A stretch of DNA of 64,000 bases from Crocinitomix sp. (lineage in GTDB: Bacteria; Bacteroidota; Bacteroidia; Flavobacteriales_D; Crocinitomicaceae): assembly GCA_013138735.1 (NCBI GenBank), contig WTCE01000100.1:1-64000 (forward strand), written 5' to 3'. The notes under the pieces are model-generated. The model was not told the origin of the DNA, did not search any database, and worked only from the letters and a program-made list of their open reading frames with translations. The translations under genes and the position numbers were made by a program. Below, piece after piece: positions 19,543 through 28,107 of this stretch. Every line of letters starts with the position of its first letter. Position 1 is the stretch's first letter.

Positions 19543-20535
19543 ATGAAAACTTCGGTGTTTATTGTAATACAATTTTTCTTTTGGAATTCGTATTCCCAAA
19601 TTAATTACGATTCTCTTAGCAAGCCCCTTCCCGGGGTACTCGACGGAATTTATATTAAAGAAACACTCTCAAATCAAAATAGCTTCTGCTCTTATCGTGT
19701 TATTGACGAAGGTCCGTATTATTGTAAGACCGTATGGAATACGATTGATTCTTGTCCAAATCTTTTCTTACCGACCTATTATCAATCGGATACCAGTGGA
19801 TATGGAAAGCTTAATGGATTAGTCTATAGCTTCTGGAACATTATCTGCCGCTACATAATGAATGGAGATTTAACCTTATATTCTCCTTTCAACCCAATTA
19901 TACATAAGTGGAATGATGGTGATGCGTTTAAATATCCAATAAAATCTGAACGAATTGAAGGTGATTTTTATAATGATACCATTTTTCGTTTGGACATATT
20001 TTCGTATTTAGCAAGGGAGAAATTAGAGCAGTATACAATGGCTCAAATACTCTCACCAAACCTTTCAATGGATAGTTTAAGTCAATATGGATCCTTTGAG
20101 CGAAAATGTCCTATAAAAAACGATTCGATTTACTTTAACTCTGAGGACATTGTTCAATATAGAATAAAGGAAGAATGGTATTTCGATCAAGAACGCAGTA
20201 TTTTGGATCGTAGAATTATGGGCATTGCACCTCTTGTAAATGAAATTGATATTAATGGTCGTATTACAGGGGTCAGAGAGTTGTTTTGGTTGTATTTGCC
20301 AGAATGTGCAACAATCTTTAAAATTTATAGCCCAGGTAATTCGCAGAATAACAGTCAAAATGAAAATTTACAAGAGCTGTTTAGAAATCGGAATTTTCAG
20401 AGTTATCTTCTTAAAGAATCGAATAGTTGTAATCGACAAATAGAGAGTTATATTTCGGCAATAAATGCCCAGCTAGAATCCGAAATGATTAAAGAGAAAA
20501 TCCTTGATTTTGAACAGGAATTGTGGAACTTCTAG
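19543..20535 (+). CDS. Second GldN-family protein (GldO-like paralogue)
   Basis: This 330-aa secreted protein (signal …WNSYSQ) aligns along its length with GldN: 'LPGVLDGIYIKETL', 'IIC-RYIMNGDLTLYSPFNP', 'EDIVQYRIKEEWYFDQERSILDRRIMGIAPL' and the same C-terminus 'IKEKI.DFEQELWNF'. It differs by having seven cysteines against one in GldN and by a shorter central loop. F. johnsoniae also has a second gldN, called gldO, partly redundant with it. Here the copy is in its own transcription unit with a second gldM. Confidence 0.88.
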   Translation: MKTSVFIVIQFFFWNSYSQINYDSLSKPLPGVLDGIYIKETLSNQNSFCSYRVIDEGPYYCKTVWNTIDSCPNLFLPTYYQSDTSGYGKLNGLVYSFWNIICRYIMNGDLTLYSPFNPIIHKWNDGDAFKYPIKSERIEGDFYNDTIFRLDIFSYLAREKLEQYTMAQILSPNLSMDSLSQYGSFERKCPIKNDSIYFNSEDIVQYRIKEEWYFDQERSILDRRIMGIAPLVNEIDINGRITGVRELFWLYLPECATIFKIYSPGNSQNNSQNENLQELFRNRNFQSYLLKESNSCNRQIESYISAINAQLESEMIKEKILDFEQELWNF

Positions 20536-20638
20536 TTCACTTTCAATAGCTAATTGAGCATAAGTCAATGGAGAAGTTCCGTTTATTTTTGTTTTAATCC
20601 GTTACTTTTTTCATTCCCCTGCATTTCTTGATTAAACC

Positions 20639-20658
20639 ATTCCCCCCTCAAAGGGAAT
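20639..20658 (+). other. Short hairpin in the leader of the second gldM
   Basis: ATTCCC pairs with GGGAAT around CCCTCAAA, 15 nt before the ATG. It is close enough to the initiation region to affect translation, but no such role is shown. Confidence 0.35.
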
Positions 20659-20673
20659 TTAAAATCAAAAACT

Positions 20674-22398
20674 ATGGCCGGAGGAAAAGAAACACCAAGA
20701 CAAAGAATGATCGGGATGATGTATCTCGTTTTAACCGCCTTGCTCGCATTAAACGTGACCAAGGAAGTTGTTAATGCATTCGTGACAATCAACGACAAGC
20801 TAGACGCTAGTGCAGAGATTGTAAACAATAAAGTAGGAGAGGATTATCGAATGTTTGATCAGAAAAGGGCAACCCTTGAAGCCCAAAAGGAAGATTTAAC
20901 AGAATTCAATATGTGGAACGGTAAAGCAGACACATTAGAATTGGAGACTAGAACCCTTGTCAGTTATTTGCTAACAGAGTGCAGCGACATGATCGAAGAA
21001 GCCGAAGGGAATTCTTGGGTAGCGAATGATGGAACGGATGAAGATGGTTTTGTTACGAAGCTAAAACCGCTTTTCGACATTGAGGTTAAAGATAATTATG
21101 ATATTCCTACGCAATTATTTATTGGTTCTAATCCCATGGAGCCAATTGAGCGCGGAAACGAATTAACAAATCGCATTCATGCATATCGCGATAGAGTGGC
21201 AATAATTATGGCCGCATACACAAAAGACGAGAAGAAGTATAGTTTTACACCACCAACTTCTGCAGCAGGTTTATCAGAAGCCTTGCGTTCAGTGCATCCT
21301 GAAGATTCAAGTAGGATTGCTCACTTCTATCATTCGCTAACCGTACCTGAAACTTTATATGATTCAGGCGAAGAAAAGGAGGTGCCATGGGTATCTGCTA
21401 CGTTTAATCATGCGCCAATTGTAGCTGCAGCTGCCATGTTTACTTCTTTAAAAGTAGATGTGAAAAATGCCGAATCAATTGCCTGTGAATACTTATTAAG
21501 TAAAGTTATAGCGCCAATTTTCGTGATTAATAAAATCGAACCTATGGCATTTGCCAATTCGGGTTATATCAATCAAGGTGATTCATTATCGCTAAAAGTA
21601 ATGATTGCAGCATACGATTCTACCTCCGTAAATAAAATTAGATGGGGTATGGATGACGATACCCTTCCGGAGCGTTGGACAGAAACCCAAGGCGGATTGA
21701 ATTTAGATGGAGCAGAAGTAGGATTTCATAAAGTGAAAGGAGCCATTGGAATTAAAGAGCGGGGTAATACAGTATGGAAACCTTGGGAATTTGATTATAC
21801 AGTTGGTGCACCTATGGGCGCTATCTCTCAACCCAATATGCGTTTACTTTATCGTGGATATAATAATGAAATTGAAGCTGCCGCTTCAGGTTTCCCAGCA
21901 GATAAAGTGAGCATTAGTGCAAGCAGTGGTTGCAGTGTTTCTAGAGGAACGAATGGGAAATGGATTGTCAAAGTTGGGGCTGGTATTCGTACTGCCACAC
22001 TTACAGTTCGAGGTCAAAAGGAAGATGGCTCTGTGGTGACCGTTGCTTCAAATACATTTGAAGTGAAACAATTGCCCAAACCCGAAATATTTTTGGGAGG
22101 AATTGCTGGAGGTCAACGTCCAGGTTGTAGTAGCGTACGAGCTCAAACACGAATTTCATTGCGCTATGGTGAAGGAATTCCGTTAACGGGCGTAAATTTT
22201 AATGTGATTAGTGGCTTCGTTTCTGTAGAGGGATTAGTAGGAGACGGTAGAATTAATGGTAACGGAGCACTAGACGATAAAGCTAAACAATTGTTAACTC
22301 AAGCGTGTGGTGGTAAAAAAGTGACCATCACTGTGAAATATGTGGATCCTTCAGGAACGCAAAAAAATGCGAATCCATTAATCTTTACTGTTCGTTAA
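20674..22398 (+). CDS. Second GldM-family protein
   Basis: The 574-aa protein shares with core GldM the membrane segment 'MAGGKETPRQ.MIGMMYLVLTALLALNV', the middle block 'FNHAPIVAAAAM', 'SGYINQGDSLSLKVMIAAYDS' and the C-terminal 'LGGIAGGQRPGCSSVRAQ'. It is diverged elsewhere. Having a complete second shaft protein next to a second GldN but no second GldL or GldK implies either mixed motors or an alternative machine that borrows GldL and GldK. Both are inference. Confidence 0.9.
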   Translation: MAGGKETPRQRMIGMMYLVLTALLALNVTKEVVNAFVTINDKLDASAEIVNNKVGEDYRMFDQKRATLEAQKEDLTEFNMWNGKADTLELETRTLVSYLLTECSDMIEEAEGNSWVANDGTDEDGFVTKLKPLFDIEVKDNYDIPTQLFIGSNPMEPIERGNELTNRIHAYRDRVAIIMAAYTKDEKKYSFTPPTSAAGLSEALRSVHPEDSSRIAHFYHSLTVPETLYDSGEEKEVPWVSATFNHAPIVAAAAMFTSLKVDVKNAESIACEYLLSKVIAPIFVINKIEPMAFANSGYINQGDSLSLKVMIAAYDSTSVNKIRWGMDDDTLPERWTETQGGLNLDGAEVGFHKVKGAIGIKERGNTVWKPWEFDYTVGAPMGAISQPNMRLLYRGYNNEIEAAASGFPADKVSISASSGCSVSRGTNGKWIVKVGAGIRTATLTVRGQKEDGSVVTVASNTFEVKQLPKPEIFLGGIAGGQRPGCSSVRAQTRISLRYGEGIPLTGVNFNVISGFVSVEGLVGDGRINGNGALDDKAKQLLTQACGGKKVTITVKYVDPSGTQKNANPLIFTVR

Positions 22399-22453
22399 TT
22401 CCAACATAGTAGTAATACAACGTTGAAAAACCGTATAAAACGAACACCAGATG

Positions 22454-22513
22454 AAGCCCGGATTATGAGATCGACTAGAAGATCGGCAAGTCGCATACAT
22501 AATTCGGGTTAAT
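22454..22513. repeat. Small inverted-repeat element with MITE-like right end
   Basis: The left arm AAGCCCGGATTATG and right arm CATAATTCGGGTTAA are near-complements, with CGACT/AGTCG nested inside. The right edge (ATTCGGGTTAA) matches the terminus of the 183-bp elements. The -7 box of the ABC-F gene begins 5 bp after it. Confidence 0.5.
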
Positions 22514-22517
22514 CTTG

Positions 22518-22525
22518 TACCTTTG
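22518..22525 (+). promoter_or_regulatory. -7 box of the ABC-F gene
   Basis: TACCTTTG matches TAnnTTTG exactly. The TTG start at 22523 proposed by the ORF track is part of this box, so translation must begin later, at the ATG at 22550. No clear -33 TTG is at the usual distance. Confidence 0.55.
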
Positions 22526-22549
22526 CATCTTTTAAGATTTAAATTTCAC

Positions 22550-24487
22550 ATGGTTAGGTTCGGAGGATTATCATATCATTTACCCCAAGGGTTCTTATAT
22601 AAAGACATTTCTTTATTCATTGACCGTGGTGATAAAATCGGTTTAACGGGTAAAAATGGAGTTGGAAAATCAACCTTATTGGGACTGATTTCGAAAGAAA
22701 TTGTACCAAGTGAAGGTACTGTAGTGATTGAAAAAGGAATTTCGATCGGTTATTTAACTCAGGATATCGAGATTAAAAAAGATATTTCTGTTCGAGAATA
22801 TATCGAAAAATCCAATACTGAAATTACTGAGATGAATGCGCGTTTGGATTTCGTGAATAACGAATTAACCACACGGACCGATTATGAATCGGAATCTTAT
22901 TTAGGATTAATTAATGAAGTAACAGTAATTAATGATCGCCTAACGGTTTTAGATGCGCATGCTTTTGCAGAGCGAATTGAGATTGTTTTAAAAGGACTTG
23001 GTTTTAAGCAAGAGGAATTTGATAACCAAATTGGAAGTTTTAGTGGTGGTTGGCAAATGCGTGTTGAATTAGCGAAACTCTTGGTAAATAATCCTGAGGT
23101 ATTGTTAATTGATGAGCCTACCAATCACTTAGATATTGTTTCAATTCAATGGCTAGAGAATTATTTAAAGAATTTTAAAGGTGGATTAGTTCTAATTTCT
23201 CACGATAAAAGATTTTTGGATAATGTAACCAATAGAACGATTGAAATTGCAAATCAACGCTTGTATGATTATAAGTGTAATTATTCGCGTTATTTAGTAT
23301 TGCATGCCGAAGAAATGGAGCGTGCTTTAGCAGCTAAAAAGAACCAAGATCGTGAAATAAAACGAACTGAAGAGCTGATTAATAAATACCGAGCAAAAGC
23401 GAATAAAGCCTCTTTTGCGCAAAGTTTAATCAAGAAATTGGATAAAGTTGAGCGAATAGAAGTAGATACCATTGCGCGTAAAGCTTTTAACCTAAAGTTC
23501 ACAATGCAACAAGCATCAGGTAAAAGGGTGTTGGACATGAATGGCCTTAAAAAAACGTTTGGAACTAAAACTATTTTTGATGGATTAGAAGTTGTATTGG
23601 CTCGTGGAGAAAAAGTCGCTCTTTTGGGGCCAAATGGTGTTGGGAAATCTACCTTGATTAAATGTGTTACGGAAGAAATGTCTTATGACGGGCAAATTGA
23701 ACGTGGACATAATGTAACGGTGGGTTATTTTGCTCAAGACTCAGCTGAAAAGCTAGACGGTGAAAAAACGGTTTTTAAAACCATTGATGATATCGCTAAA
23801 GGTGAGAAGAGAAAAGATATTCGTGCTATTTTAGGAGCATTTTTGTTTGGTGGAGAAGAATCTGAAAAAAGAGTTAAAGTTTTATCTGGTGGAGAGCGAA
23901 CGCGCTTGGCAATTTGTAAATTATTATTTCAAGAATTTAATTTCTTGATAATGGATGAGCCTACCAATCACCTAGATATTCAAAGTAAGGATATCCTAAA
24001 GGAAGCCCTTAAAAATTATGAAGGAACCTTATTATTGGTTTCACATGATAGAGAGTTCTTAGATGGTTTGAGTAATAAAATTTGGGAAATCAAAGAAGGC
24101 AAGATCAAAACGCATTATTTTGGTGTCAACGAATTCTTAGAGCGCATCAATTATGAGGAAGCTGAAATGGCCTCAACCAAAAATTCTAAATCTGCCGAAA
24201 AACCTAAGAAGGTAGAAGTGGCGAATCAATTATCTTGGGAAGATCAAAATCTCTTGAAAAAGTTAGAGAAAAAAATCAAAAAATACGAGCGCAAAATTTC
24301 TGATTTAGAGGTGGAGTTGAAAGAGAAAACTACTACACTAGAAGAAACTCCTTACGATCAAACGGATCAATTCAATGCGGCTACAGAAGCTTTCAAAAAT
24401 ACTGAAGCTGAATTGGATAAAGCAATGACTATTTGGGAGGAATCTGAAATGGAATTGGATGAATTGAATACGCGAATTAAGGCTTAA
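22550..24487 (+). CDS. ABC-F family ATPase (YheS/Uup-like)
   Basis: This soluble protein has two ABC domains and no membrane helices, as in translation factors that act at the ribosomal E site. Walker A motifs are 'GLTGKNGVGKST' and 'ALLGPNGVGKST', signatures are 'SFSGGWQMRVELAKLL' and 'LSGGERTRLAICKLL', and both Walker B motifs read DEPTNHLD. A charged linker joins the halves and a coiled-coil tail (~residues 560-645) ends it. I start it at 22550, not at the TTG at 22523, because that TTG lies in the promoter. The 3' end overlaps the convergent acyltransferase gene by 4 bp. Confidence 0.93.
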   Translation: MVRFGGLSYHLPQGFLYKDISLFIDRGDKIGLTGKNGVGKSTLLGLISKEIVPSEGTVVIEKGISIGYLTQDIEIKKDISVREYIEKSNTEITEMNARLDFVNNELTTRTDYESESYLGLINEVTVINDRLTVLDAHAFAERIEIVLKGLGFKQEEFDNQIGSFSGGWQMRVELAKLLVNNPEVLLIDEPTNHLDIVSIQWLENYLKNFKGGLVLISHDKRFLDNVTNRTIEIANQRLYDYKCNYSRYLVLHAEEMERALAAKKNQDREIKRTEELINKYRAKANKASFAQSLIKKLDKVERIEVDTIARKAFNLKFTMQQASGKRVLDMNGLKKTFGTKTIFDGLEVVLARGEKVALLGPNGVGKSTLIKCVTEEMSYDGQIERGHNVTVGYFAQDSAEKLDGEKTVFKTIDDIAKGEKRKDIRAILGAFLFGGEESEKRVKVLSGGERTRLAICKLLFQEFNFLIMDEPTNHLDIQSKDILKEALKNYEGTLLLVSHDREFLDGLSNKIWEIKEGKIKTHYFGVNEFLERINYEEAEMASTKNSKSAEKPKKVEVANQLSWEDQNLLKKLEKKIKKYERKISDLEVELKEKTTTLEETPYDQTDQFNAATEAFKNTEAELDKAMTIWEESEMELDELNTRIKA

Positions 24488-25596
24488 ACCTTTTTAAACT
24501 CTCGCCGAATCCTTAATAGCGGTTTTTCTAGCAATTTAAAGCTAATATCTGCCACTACCACCGTACCAATAAAGCCTGCAACAATAACAATCCCGATCAT
24601 GTAAAATGAATCCAATTTTTGGTCTAAAGACTCTATCGCAATAGTCATCATTACACTTATAATGGCTTGGTAGACTAGCATTCCGTAGCTGATTTTACCC
24701 AAATAGGTTAATATTTTCTTCGTCTTAAATTGCACGAATGAATTCTTGCCAAATGTTTGTTCAATGATAACATACCCGAAAAATAGTCCGGTAAACAATG
24801 GAATAACCGCCGTTAGATATGAATTTGCAGCCAAAATATATCCGCCTAAAAATAAAAGACAACCCACAATATAAATAAAGGAGTTAGCGTTTTTTGAAAC
24901 CTCTTTCAACTTCACCACAATAGCGCTATCGTTTCGAATAGCAACCGCAGTTAATACACCAATGCCAATAGGGATTCCAAAAGCCAAGGTGTCCATTAAG
25001 TAATCAGAACTGTTAACTTGATGTAAGATCCGACTCACAAGGCCAACACCTACAAGGATCAAAGCGATTAAATTGAGGTGATTGTGAAAAAACCGTAATA
25101 TAATTCCCCAAAAAATATAGAATTGAAGAAACATAAAAACCGTACAAATCAGCGTGAAATAAATCATTTGAGGACCTGCAAAGTTGGAAAGGTAATTAGG
25201 GATTAATAAAAAATACGGTTCCATACTCGGGGTTACCATTGGTTGCAAATCTAAGATCCGAATTAACCAAGGATGTAATGCAAAAGCAAAAATTAACGCA
25301 AGTGTCAATACAACAGACAAACGTAATATGCGCCTCAAATAAAAGTTTTTGAGTGAGAATCCATCCGTATATTTATATTCGCGCAAACCGTGTGAGGTGA
25401 CTAAAAAGGCCGTTAGAAAAAATAAAAAGTCAAAACTACTTTGCGATATTTTCCCGACAATAGTCGTAACTTCAAATAAAGCGCCCCCATTTGTCGGGCT
25501 AATTAATGAGAGGATGCAGAATAAATAAATGGGTATAAAGACCAACGCTTTTAAAGCATGAATATCTTTGAAATGTAAACGTTTGTTTCTAGGCAT
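24484..25596 (-). CDS. Acyltransferase-3 family membrane protein
   Basis: This 370-aa polytopic protein has about ten predicted membrane helices and an N-terminal 'LHFKDIHALKALVFIPIYLF' that resembles the acyltransferase-3 opening (R/H-x-D-x-L-R-x-x-A), and it ends in a basic cytoplasmic tail. Family members O-acylate sugars of lipopolysaccharide, exopolysaccharide or peptidoglycan, using a His in the first helix region. The acceptor cannot be deduced. It is divergent from lnt and converges on the ABC-F gene. Confidence 0.75.
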   Translation of the reverse strand: MPRNKRLHFKDIHALKALVFIPIYLFCILSLISPTNGGALFEVTTIVGKISQSSFDFLFFLTAFLVTSHGLREYKYTDGFSLKNFYLRRILRLSVVLTLALIFAFALHPWLIRILDLQPMVTPSMEPYFLLIPNYLSNFAGPQMIYFTLICTVFMFLQFYIFWGIILRFFHNHLNLIALILVGVGLVSRILHQVNSSDYLMDTLAFGIPIGIGVLTAVAIRNDSAIVVKLKEVSKNANSFIYIVGCLLFLGGYILAANSYLTAVIPLFTGLFFGYVIIEQTFGKNSFVQFKTKKILTYLGKISYGMLVYQAIISVMMTIAIESLDQKLDSFYMIGIVIVAGFIGTVVVADISFKLLEKPLLRIRREFKKV

Positions 25597-25672
25597 ACAA
25601 ATTTACTTTGGTCTATCAGTTTTCGGGTGTCAAACAAATATATGAAAACTATTCTAATGAATGAATACGCTT

Positions 25673-25698
25673 TAAATTTGCAAATAATTATAACTTTG
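25673..25698 (+). promoter_or_regulatory. Two candidate -7 boxes before lnt
   Basis: TAAATTTG (25673-25680) and TAACTTTG (25691-25698) both fit TAnnTTTG. The first would give a leader of about 18 nt, the second an essentially leaderless mRNA from the ATG at 25704. Confidence 0.4.
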
Positions 25699-25703
25699 TT
25701 TTC

Positions 25704-27332
25704 ATGGACATCAAGCCTTTGTATTTATTACTGTTAGCCCTCGTTGGTGGAACATTGATGGGGATTAGTTTTCCGCATACTGGAGGTTTGTTTCCTTTAG
25801 CATTTGTGGCCTTTGTTCCATTAATTCTGATTAATCTAGAATTGAATAAGAAAAAAGGAGCACGTTTTTTTAAACGCTTCGGATATAATTACCTCTATTT
25901 TGTGATTTTTAATCTAATCACCACATGGTGGATTTATAATGCGTCTGAAGGTGGCATGTATATGGCCGTTTTTTGCAATTCATTGCTCATGACCTTGCCT
26001 TTCTTTTTCTTTGGATTCATAGCGCGTCAGTTGGGTGAGAACAAGGGGCTTTTAGCGCTTGTAGTCTTATGGATTGGTTTTGAATATTGTCATTATTTTT
26101 GGGAATTATCGTGGCCTTGGCTAAGTTTTGGTCATATTTTTGGAGAATATCCATGGCTAATTCAATGGTACGAATATTCAGGTGTTACAGGTGGAACATT
26201 GTGGGTGTTAATGGTCAATATTGGCGTATATTTTATCATTCGAAATGTAAAAATCAGGAAAGAAGCGCTAAGGATTCAAGCGCCAGTTTTTCTTTTTATC
26301 GGTTTGGTGATTTTAGTACCGGTATTAAGTTCAGTACTTATTTACACGTCATATGAAGAAGAAGTTGATCCTGTAAACATGGTAATTATACAACCTAATT
26401 TGGATCCATATTCTGAGAAATTCACAATGCCTTTGCCAGATCAATTAGACATAATATTTGATTTAGCAGAAGAAAAGGTGGATGAAAATACCGATTTAGT
26501 CGTCTGTCCAGAAACAGCAATATCAAGAACTGTAAATGAGGATTATTTGGAGCAGGAACCAAATATGATTCTCATAAAAGAATGGTTGCGTGCGCATCAT
26601 AATGTCAACATGCTAATCGGTGCAGATTCGAGAAAGTATTTTCAGGAAGAAAACTCCTTAGCGTCTAATTATATTGAATCGATTAATGCTTATGTAGAAA
26701 ATTACAACGCCGCATTTTTGATTGATCCAAATCGACCAACACAAATTTACCATAAAGCGAAACCAGTGCTAGGAGCAGAAAAAGTTCCATTTTTGTCATG
26801 GTTTCCTTCTTTAAAAGAATATTCTATAGAACTAGGCGGAACATCAGGAATGATTGGTTTAGGAGAGGAAGCAATAAACATGACTCTCGGCGACCTTTCA
26901 TTTGCACCACTTATTTGTTATGAATCCGTTTATGGTGATTATGTGTCTTATTTCACAGGGCATGGGGCTGACATCTTATGTGTGGTAACGAATGACGGCT
27001 GGTGGGGTGATACGCCTGGATATCGTCAGCATAGAATGTTTTCACAAATCCGTGCCATTGAAAATCGTCGCTCAGTTGCGCGATCTGCGAATACAGGAAT
27101 TTCCTGTTTTATCGATCAAAAAGGGGATATTATTTCCGAATTGGGCTGGGACGAAAGAGGTGCCCTGCAAGAAATATTAAATCGGAATACAGAAATTACT
27201 TTCTTCGTCAGGTATGGAGATGTCTTGGGAAGAGTATCGCTCTTTTTGATTATCGCCCTGTTCGTTTACGCTTTGACATCTTATGCCAAAACTACTGGCT
27301 TGGCAGATAAAGCACATCTTACCAGAAAGTAG
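25704..27332 (+). CDS. lnt: Apolipoprotein N-acyltransferase
   Basis: Lnt adds the third acyl chain to lipoproteins in the inner membrane. The 542-aa protein has an N-terminal set of membrane helices (~1-215), a nitrilase-type periplasmic domain and a final helix. The catalytic triad is visible as Glu in 'LVVCPETAIS', Lys in 'YHKAKPVLGAEKVPF' and Cys in 'PLICYESVYGD'; 'VVTNDGWWGDTPGYRQH' is also diagnostic. The window encodes many lipoproteins that would be its substrates. Confidence 0.95.
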   Translation: MDIKPLYLLLLALVGGTLMGISFPHTGGLFPLAFVAFVPLILINLELNKKKGARFFKRFGYNYLYFVIFNLITTWWIYNASEGGMYMAVFCNSLLMTLPFFFFGFIARQLGENKGLLALVVLWIGFEYCHYFWELSWPWLSFGHIFGEYPWLIQWYEYSGVTGGTLWVLMVNIGVYFIIRNVKIRKEALRIQAPVFLFIGLVILVPVLSSVLIYTSYEEEVDPVNMVIIQPNLDPYSEKFTMPLPDQLDIIFDLAEEKVDENTDLVVCPETAISRTVNEDYLEQEPNMILIKEWLRAHHNVNMLIGADSRKYFQEENSLASNYIESINAYVENYNAAFLIDPNRPTQIYHKAKPVLGAEKVPFLSWFPSLKEYSIELGGTSGMIGLGEEAINMTLGDLSFAPLICYESVYGDYVSYFTGHGADILCVVTNDGWWGDTPGYRQHRMFSQIRAIENRRSVARSANTGISCFIDQKGDIISELGWDERGALQEILNRNTEITFFVRYGDVLGRVSLFLIIALFVYALTSYAKTTGLADKAHLTRK

Positions 27333-27398
27333 ATCGCTTTTTCTTACACTATTCCCTCAATTTACCTATTACTTTAACTAATTTTGCCGCACTAAATA

Positions 27399-27475
27399 TG
27401 ACAGCATCCGTCAGCAATTGTCAATTTGCCATTATAATTCATGTACTATGATGCAAAAAAGTGACAGATTGACGG
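27399..27475 (+). promoter_or_regulatory. Cluster of TGACA/TGTCA half-sites upstream of grpE
   Basis: TGACA (27399), CCGTCA (27408), TGTCA (27419), and TGACAGATTGACGG (27462-27475) all lie upstream of the sigma-54-type promoter. Such inverted half-sites at this distance are what an enhancer-binding activator would use. The factor is unknown. Confidence 0.4.
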
Positions 27476-27486
27476 AAACTATGTAC

Positions 27487-27501
27487 TGGCAGCCTTTTTG
27501 C
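27487..27501 (+). promoter_or_regulatory. Sigma-54-type (-24/-12) promoter of grpE-dnaJ
   Basis: TGGCAGCCTTTTTGC has the exact GG-N10-GC spacing of RpoN promoters (GG at 27488-27489, GC at 27500-27501) and good flanking bases (TGGCA, TTGC). Transcription would start near 27513, about 14 nt before the grpE ATG. Confidence 0.6.
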
Positions 27502-27526
27502 GTGTGCTATTTAAAAATGAATAAAA

Positions 27527-28087
27527 ATGTCTGAGAAAGAAAACGAAGAAGTAACTGGGCAAGAACAGGAAGCAAAGGAAACTGTTGACGCTACAACTGA
27601 AACTGGCGAGAACGAAAAGGTAGCAGAGGAGAAAGTTGTTAAGGAACCCACTTTGGAAGAGCGATATGCTGAATTAAACAATAAATATGTGCGCCTTTAT
27701 TCTGATTTTGATAATTTCCGAAAAAGAACAATTAAGGAAAAAGCAGATATAATTAGTACTGCAAATGGTACGTTAATGGCTGATCTATTGGGGACCTTAG
27801 ACGATTTTGAGCGTGCTATTGCCAATAATGAAAAAGTAGAAGACATAGAAAATTTGCGCGAAGGTTTTAAGTTGATTTACCATAAGTATTTCATGGCTTT
27901 AAAAAATAAAGGATTAGAACCAATGGATTGCAAAGGAGATGTGTTTGATGCAGATAAGCATGAAGCAATTACAAATATCCCTGTGGAAAATTCTAAGGAT
28001 AAGGGTAAAATTGTAGATGTAATTGAGCGCGGATATAACCTGCGAGGAAGAGCACTTCGTTACGCTAAAGTTGTCGTAGGACAGTAA
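27527..28087 (+). CDS. grpE: Nucleotide exchange factor GrpE
   Basis: GrpE releases ADP from DnaK. The 186-aa protein has an acidic N-terminal tail (~1-45), a coiled coil ('LNNKYVRLYSDFDNFRKRTIKEKADI') and the C-terminal beta domain with 'VENSKDKGKIVDVIERGYNLRGRALRYAKVVVGQ'. dnaJ follows after 20 bp. dnaK is not in the window. Confidence 0.96.
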   Translation: MSEKENEEVTGQEQEAKETVDATTETGENEKVAEEKVVKEPTLEERYAELNNKYVRLYSDFDNFRKRTIKEKADIISTANGTLMADLLGTLDDFERAIANNEKVEDIENLREGFKLIYHKYFMALKNKGLEPMDCKGDVFDADKHEAITNIPVENSKDKGKIVDVIERGYNLRGRALRYAKVVVGQ

Positions 28088-28107
28088 ACGGAATACAAAT
28101 TTAAAGC

